Origin: Faecalibacterium langellae
GTDB taxonomy: Bacteria > Bacillota > Clostridia > Oscillospirales > Ruminococcaceae
Length of the DNA stretch: 64,000 bases
Reading direction: 5' to 3'
NCBI RefSeq assembly: GCF_002549775.1
Contig: NZ_NMTR01000021.1
Span: 310,001 to 374,000 of the forward strand
The position numbers and the translations under genes are program-made. The notes beneath the pieces were generated by a model. The model saw only the letters and a program-made list of their open reading frames with translations, had not been told where the DNA came from and made no database searches. Below are positions 60,382 to 64,000 of this stretch, in pieces (the stretch's first letter is position 1; every line of letters starts with the position of its first letter).

Positions 60382-61162
60382 GCTGCTGGTGGCGGAAGAT
60401 GAGCTGATCGAGCGCAAGGTGCTGTGCAAGACGCTGCAGAAGTATCTGGGCGACCTTATCACCCTGTATGAAGCGAAGAACGGCCGGGAAGCCATCGAAA
60501 TTTTTGAGCGGGAAGCCCCGCAGGCGGCCATTCTGGATATCGAGATGCCCGGTGCCAACGGGCTGGAAGTGGCACGCAAAATTCGTGAAACGGATAAGAA
60601 CTGTGCCATCCTGTTCCTCACCGGCTATGATAAGTTTGCCTACGCGCGGCAGGCCATCTCGGTGCGGGCGCTGGACTACCTGCTCAAGCCTTACAACGAG
60701 CAGGAGCTGGTGTTTGCGGTGGAGGAAGCCATCCATCAGGTGACGGCCCGGCCCACGCGGCCCAGCCGCCCGGCCCCGGCATCCGCCCCGGCCCCGGTGC
60801 GCCGGGAGGAAGACGAAGATGTGCGCACCACCATCATCCGGGCCGAGATCGGCAACTTTATCGAGAATCACTACCGGGAGGACATCTCCATGCAGGACGC
60901 GGCAGCAGCCCTGCGCTACTCGGACGCTTACTTCTGCAAGCTGTTCAAGCAGTGCTTCAAGGTAAATTTTTCGGCCTACCTGAACGAGTACCGGGTGAAA
61001 AAGGCCCAGCAGCTCATCCGGGATTCCCGCCTGAGCCTGAAGGACGTGGGCACGGCGGTGGGCTATGCGGACGCCAACTACTTCACCCGGGTGTTCAAGC
61101 GGCTCACCGGGCAGACGCCTTCCGAGTACCGGACGGCAGCGGCAGAGCAGAGCATCCAATAA
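60371..61162 (+). CDS. Response regulator with AraC-type HTH (YesN-like)
   Basis: 263-residue regulator. The receiver domain (about 1-118) has the acidic pair in LLVAEDELIERK, the phospho-acceptor Asp in AILDIEMPGANG and Lys in YLLKPYNE. A Pro/Ala linker (about 130-150) precedes the C-terminal double HTH of AraC type (VGYADANYFTRVFKRLTGQTPSEYR). ATG 60371 with GAGGAGG 9 nt upstream is chosen; ATG 60362 abuts the SD. It overlaps the kinase gene by 11 bases. A hairpin with T-run at 61183-61227 separates it from dctP. Confidence 0.93.
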   Translation: MKCKLLVAEDELIERKVLCKTLQKYLGDLITLYEAKNGREAIEIFEREAPQAAILDIEMPGANGLEVARKIRETDKNCAILFLTGYDKFAYARQAISVRALDYLLKPYNEQELVFAVEEAIHQVTARPTRPSRPAPASAPAPVRREEDEDVRTTIIRAEIGNFIENHYREDISMQDAAAALRYSDAYFCKLFKQCFKVNFSAYLNEYRVKKAQQLIRDSRLSLKDVGTAVGYADANYFTRVFKRLTGQTPSEYRTAAAEQSIQ

Positions 61163-61182
61163 AACTGATTTTGTGCAAAATG

Positions 61183-61227
61183 ACCGGGAACGGGCGGAGA
61201 AATCAGCCTGCTCCCGGTTTACTTTTT
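61183..61227 (+). terminator. Terminator of the two-component system operon
   Basis: ACCGGGA (61183-61189) pairs with TCCCGGT (61212-61218) and the stem continues inwards as CGGGC/GCCTG. TTTACTTTTT follows. Confidence 0.7.
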
Positions 61228-61313
61228 GCCAGTTTCTTTCGTCCGCACCGCACGAAATTTGTACTTGGATACAACAAAGACAAAATCGTGCTGGCTTTCG
61301 CAAAAAATTCCCG

Positions 61314-61342
61314 TTTCGAAAAAATTCACAGCTTGTTAAAAT
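61314..61342 (+). promoter_or_regulatory. Candidate promoter of the TRAP transporter operon
   Basis: TAAAAT (61337-61342) with extended TGT and a poor -35, TTTCGA, 17 bp upstream. A weak basal promoter fits a regulator-dependent operon; the YesN-like regulator encoded just upstream is the obvious candidate activator. Confidence 0.5.
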
Positions 61343-61388
61343 AAAAACATGAAAGAATGCGAAAAAGCGAAAAGAGAGGATGCAATTC

Positions 61389-62414
61389 ATGAAAAGAAGA
61401 ACGTTTCTGTCGCTGATGGGCGCAGCGGCACTGACAAGCGGCGCGATGCTTACCGGCTGCGGCGCCGGCTCCGATGACGACCGCAAGATCGTGCGCATCG
61501 GCCATGTGCAGTCCCAGACCCACCCGGATCACCTGGGCCTGGAAGCGTTTGCCGACCACATCAATGAAAAGCTGGGCGATAAGTACCGTGTGGAGGTCTA
61601 CCCCAGTGAGTTGCTGGGCTCCCAGACCGAAATGGTGCAGCTGACCCAGACCGGTGCTATCGATTTTGTGGTGGCGTCCACTGCCATCATGGAGACCTTC
61701 AGCGCCAAATACCAGATCTTCAACCTGCCGTACCTGTTCTCCAGCGTGGAGGCCTACCACGAGGCCATGGACGACCCCGAGGTGACGGACCCCATCTTCA
61801 AGACCACCTCCAAGGCCGGTCTGGAGACGGTGGCCTGGCTGGACGCAGGCACCCGCAATTTCTACACCATCAAGACCCCCATCAACCAGCCCTCCGACCT
61901 GAAGGGCCTGAAGATCCGCGTGCAGCAGTCGCCCACCAACGTGGAAATGATGCGTCTGCTGGGCGGCACCGCCACCCCCATGGGCTTCGGCGATGTGTAC
62001 ACCGCCCTGCAGGCCGGCATCCTGGATGGTGCCGAGAACAACGAGCTGGCCCTGACCGACAACGGCCACGGCGATATCTGCAAGTATTACTCCTACGATA
62101 TGCACCAGATGGTGCCGGACCTGCTGGTGGCGAACTATGCTTTCCTGGAGGGCCTCAGCGACGAGGAGCGCGCCATCTTCAATGAGGGCTTCGAGATCGT
62201 CAAGCAGGTCGAGCAGGGCGCCTGGGAGGACGCTGTAGCCGAGGCCAAGGATAAGGCCGAGAACGAGCAGCACGTCAACTTCATCTACCCGGACACTGCT
62301 CCGTTCCAGGAGGCAATGGCCCCCCTGCATGACTCTGTGCTGGCCGCAAACCCGGAGCTGCAGCCCATTTACGACCTGATCCAGCAGCATAACGCGGCCA
62401 ACACCGCAGACTGA
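61389..62414 (+). CDS. dctP: TRAP transporter substrate-binding lipoprotein DctP
   Basis: 341-residue extracytoplasmic solute receptor. Signal of lipoprotein type with lipobox LTGC (Cys at about 24, AMLTGCGAG), preceded by a Lys-Arg-Arg start that looks Tat-like (RRTFLSLMG). The DctP core includes YPSELLGSQTEMVQ, the conserved carboxylate-binding Arg region GLKIRVQQSPTN and the signature DVYTALQAGILDGAENN. The ligand is probably an organic or sugar acid and cannot be set from sequence. ATG 61389 (AGAGAGGA 8 nt upstream) is preferred to ATG 61380. Confidence 0.95.
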   Translation: MKRRTFLSLMGAAALTSGAMLTGCGAGSDDDRKIVRIGHVQSQTHPDHLGLEAFADHINEKLGDKYRVEVYPSELLGSQTEMVQLTQTGAIDFVVASTAIMETFSAKYQIFNLPYLFSSVEAYHEAMDDPEVTDPIFKTTSKAGLETVAWLDAGTRNFYTIKTPINQPSDLKGLKIRVQQSPTNVEMMRLLGGTATPMGFGDVYTALQAGILDGAENNELALTDNGHGDICKYYSYDMHQMVPDLLVANYAFLEGLSDEERAIFNEGFEIVKQVEQGAWEDAVAEAKDKAENEQHVNFIYPDTAPFQEAMAPLHDSVLAANPELQPIYDLIQQHNAANTAD

Positions 62415-62425
62415 GGAGGAGCATC

Positions 62426-62980
62426 ATGGAAAAACTGAGAAATACCCTGAACAAGGTGCTCAACCTGCTGGCAGGCCTGAGCATGACCGTCATGGTGGTG
62501 CTGACCACCTATCAGGTCATCGTCCGTTACATCTTCAATTCGCCCTCCACCTGGTCGGAAGAACTGGTGGGCTATCTGTTCGGCTGGAGCACCATGCTGG
62601 GTGCCACCATCGTTTCCGGCGAGCGCGGCCACATGAACATCCCCGTGCTGGTGGACCGCTTCAACCCCACCATGCGCAAGGCCTTCCACATCTTTGCCGA
62701 GGTCATCGCCTTCATCTTCTCCGCCGCCATTCTGGTGTTCGGCGGCTTCCAGGTGTCCAAGCTGGCCATGGGCCAGCAGACATCCTCGCTGGGTGTGGCC
62801 GTGGGCGTGTTCTACTGGGTCATGCCCGTCTGCGGTGTGATCATCCTGATCTACTCCATCCTCAACATCATCGGCATTGCCAACGGCTCCATCAGTCTGG
62901 ATACCCCGGAGGATGCAGACTTCGCCAAGGTGGAAGCTGAAATGGCTGCCGAAGCTGATAAAGATAACAAGGAGGACTAA
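62426..62980 (+). CDS. dctQ: TRAP transporter small permease DctQ
   Basis: 184-residue four-helix membrane subunit. Helices lie at about 14-34, 45-65, 88-108 and 128-150; the segment YIFNSPSTWSEELVGYLFGW is the family signature. The C-terminus is acidic and unusually long (DKDNKED end). Located 11 nt after dctP and 3 nt before dctM, forming the standard DctPQM operon. Confidence 0.94.
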   Translation: MEKLRNTLNKVLNLLAGLSMTVMVVLTTYQVIVRYIFNSPSTWSEELVGYLFGWSTMLGATIVSGERGHMNIPVLVDRFNPTMRKAFHIFAEVIAFIFSAAILVFGGFQVSKLAMGQQTSSLGVAVGVFYWVMPVCGVIILIYSILNIIGIANGSISLDTPEDADFAKVEAEMAAEADKDNKED

Positions 62981-62983
62981 GCT

Positions 62984-64000
62984 GTGGCAATTCAAGCATT
63001 ACTCGTTATTCTGGCAGTCCTGCTGGTGCTGCTGTTCCTCGGTGTGCCTATCTCGTACGCCATTGCGGTTTCTTCTCTGACCGCTATCCTCTCGTCCATT
63101 GATCTGAACGTTGCCGTGCTTACCGCTGCCCAGCGCACCTTTGTGGGCATGAGCAAGTTCAGCCTGACCGCCATCCCGTTCTTCATCCTGGCGGGCAACA
63201 TCATGAACCAGGGCGGCATTGCAAAGCGTCTGGTCGATTTCGTCATGGCCATTCTGGGCAAGCTGCCCGGCGCGCTGCTGGTGACCAACATCGGCACCAA
63301 TGCCCTGTTCGGTGCCATCTCCGGTTCTGCTTCCGCCGCTGCCGCTGCCGTCGGTTCCATGATCCGCGACGGTGCCGAGGAGCAGGGCTATGACCCCGCC
63401 GTCACCGCCGCCACCAACGCGGCTTCCTCCTGCTCCGGCCTGCTGATCCCGCCGTCCAACGCCCTGATCACCTACTCGCTGGCTTCCGGCGGCACGTCTG
63501 TTGCTGCCCTGTTCATGGCTGGTTACATTCCCGGCATCATCTGGGCACTGTGCTGCTGCGTGGTGGGCGTGCTGCTGGCCATCAAGCTGGGCTATAAGGG
63601 CACACCGGGCAAGTTCGACTGGAAGAACCTGGGCGTGTGCACCCTGCGCGCCCTGCCCAGCCTTTCGCTGATCATCGTGGTCATCGGCGGCATCATCGGC
63701 GGCGTGTTCTCCGCCACCGAGGGCTCGGCCATTGCCGTTGTCTATGCTCTGGTGCTGGCCTTCTGCTACCGCTCCATCAACCTCAAGAGCCTGTGGAAGA
63801 TCATTGTGGACTCTGCCAAGATGTCCGGCATGGTGGTCTTCCTGGTGGGCGTTTCCAACATTCTGGGCTGGGTCATGGCCTTCCTGCAGATCCCGGACGC
63901 TGTGGCGGCCGCTCTGCTGAGCCTGACCAGCAACAAGTACATCATCCTGCTCATCATGAACGTGATCCTGCTGGTGTCCGGCACCTTCATGGACGTGACC
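62984..64000 (+). CDS. dctM: TRAP transporter large permease DctM, 3' partial
   Basis: Open frame from GTG 62984 to the window end, 339 codons without a stop; DctM is normally about 430 residues. SD AAGGAGG lies 9 nt before the GTG. Features of the large permease: FLGVPISYAIAVSS, TAIPFFILAGNIMNQGGIAKRL, GSASAAAAAVGSM, and CSGLLIPPSNALITYS. About nine membrane helices are visible. Translocates the DctP ligand with Na+ or H+. The gene continues beyond the window. Confidence 0.95.
   Translation, partial: MAIQALLVILAVLLVLLFLGVPISYAIAVSSLTAILSSIDLNVAVLTAAQRTFVGMSKFSLTAIPFFILAGNIMNQGGIAKRLVDFVMAILGKLPGALLVTNIGTNALFGAISGSASAAAAAVGSMIRDGAEEQGYDPAVTAATNAASSCSGLLIPPSNALITYSLASGGTSVAALFMAGYIPGIIWALCCCVVGVLLAIKLGYKGTPGKFDWKNLGVCTLRALPSLSLIIVVIGGIIGGVFSATEGSAIAVVYALVLAFCYRSINLKSLWKIIVDSAKMSGMVVFLVGVSNILGWVMAFLQIPDAVAAALLSLTSNKYIILLIMNVILLVSGTFMDVT

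Overview
The window looks like a chromosomal segment of a GC-rich Firmicute of the Oscillospiraceae/Ruminococcaceae, most likely Faecalibacterium (F. prausnitzii-like). This is inferred from gene content and order: Gram-positive PolC, CdaA-CdaR, the mazG/hup/rqcP/yabP/yabQ/divIC/yabR block, a glmS ribozyme, FakA with Asp23, and the MEP isoprenoid route. It was not confirmed by any search. Coding density is very high and most genes lie on the + strand in tight operons with ATGA overlaps. I see no phage, insertion sequence, CRISPR array or rRNA operon. The first gene (ispDF) lacks its 5' end and the last (dctM) lacks its 3' end because of the window edges.

Layout. 1-6.3 kb: ispDF fusion, cdaA-cdaR (c-di-AMP synthesis and its control), an FAD oxidoreductase and an XpaC-like protein. 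6.3-14.2 kb: recJ, rel (ppGpp), dtd, an MBL hydrolase, hemZ and a uridine-kinase-like gene. 14.3-18.2 kb: a zinc-ribbon protein, mazG, hup, rqcP, the sporulation-type genes yabP and yabQ, divIC and yabR. 18.3-21.2 kb: an RlmL-like methyltransferase, a DUF5685-like protein and a membrane protein. 21.2-23.3 kb: a glmS ribozyme followed by glmS. 23.4-29.4 kb, minus strand: a self-contained export locus with a C39-peptidase ABC transporter, a GyrI-like stand-alone domain, an HlyD adaptor and a membrane-anchored BIG2 protein, preceded by a structured leader of about 250 nt. 29.5-33.6 kb: tRNA-Asn, typA, a beta-CASP RNase and tRNA-Gly.

33.7-45.5 kb: an alkD-like gene, then the classical run pyrH-frr-uppS-cdsA-dxr-rseP-ispG-polC. 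It links UMP kinase and ribosome recycling to lipid and isoprenoid synthesis and replication. 45.6-47.9 kb, minus strand: fakA and asp23. 48-51.4 kb: a CBS protein, a 38-residue mini-protein, a Na/Pi cotransporter with a PhoU domain, and a 57-residue Cys-containing mini-protein driven by a perfect consensus promoter. 51.4-58.8 kb: a BofC-like protein, PBP1A, and the aspartate-family genes (ACT protein, hom, thrB, lysC). 58.8-64 kb: a YesM/YesN-type two-component system beside a TRAP transporter (dctP-dctQ-dctM).

The most interesting items are the orphan peptide-export locus, which has no recognisable precursor, a leader hairpin, and an unusually large insertion in the peptidase domain; the retention of yabP/yabQ in what appears to be a non-sporulating lineage; a recurrent TTGCAA/TTGCAC -35 hexamer at exact 17-bp spacing; the glmS ribozyme; and two overlooked mini-genes.
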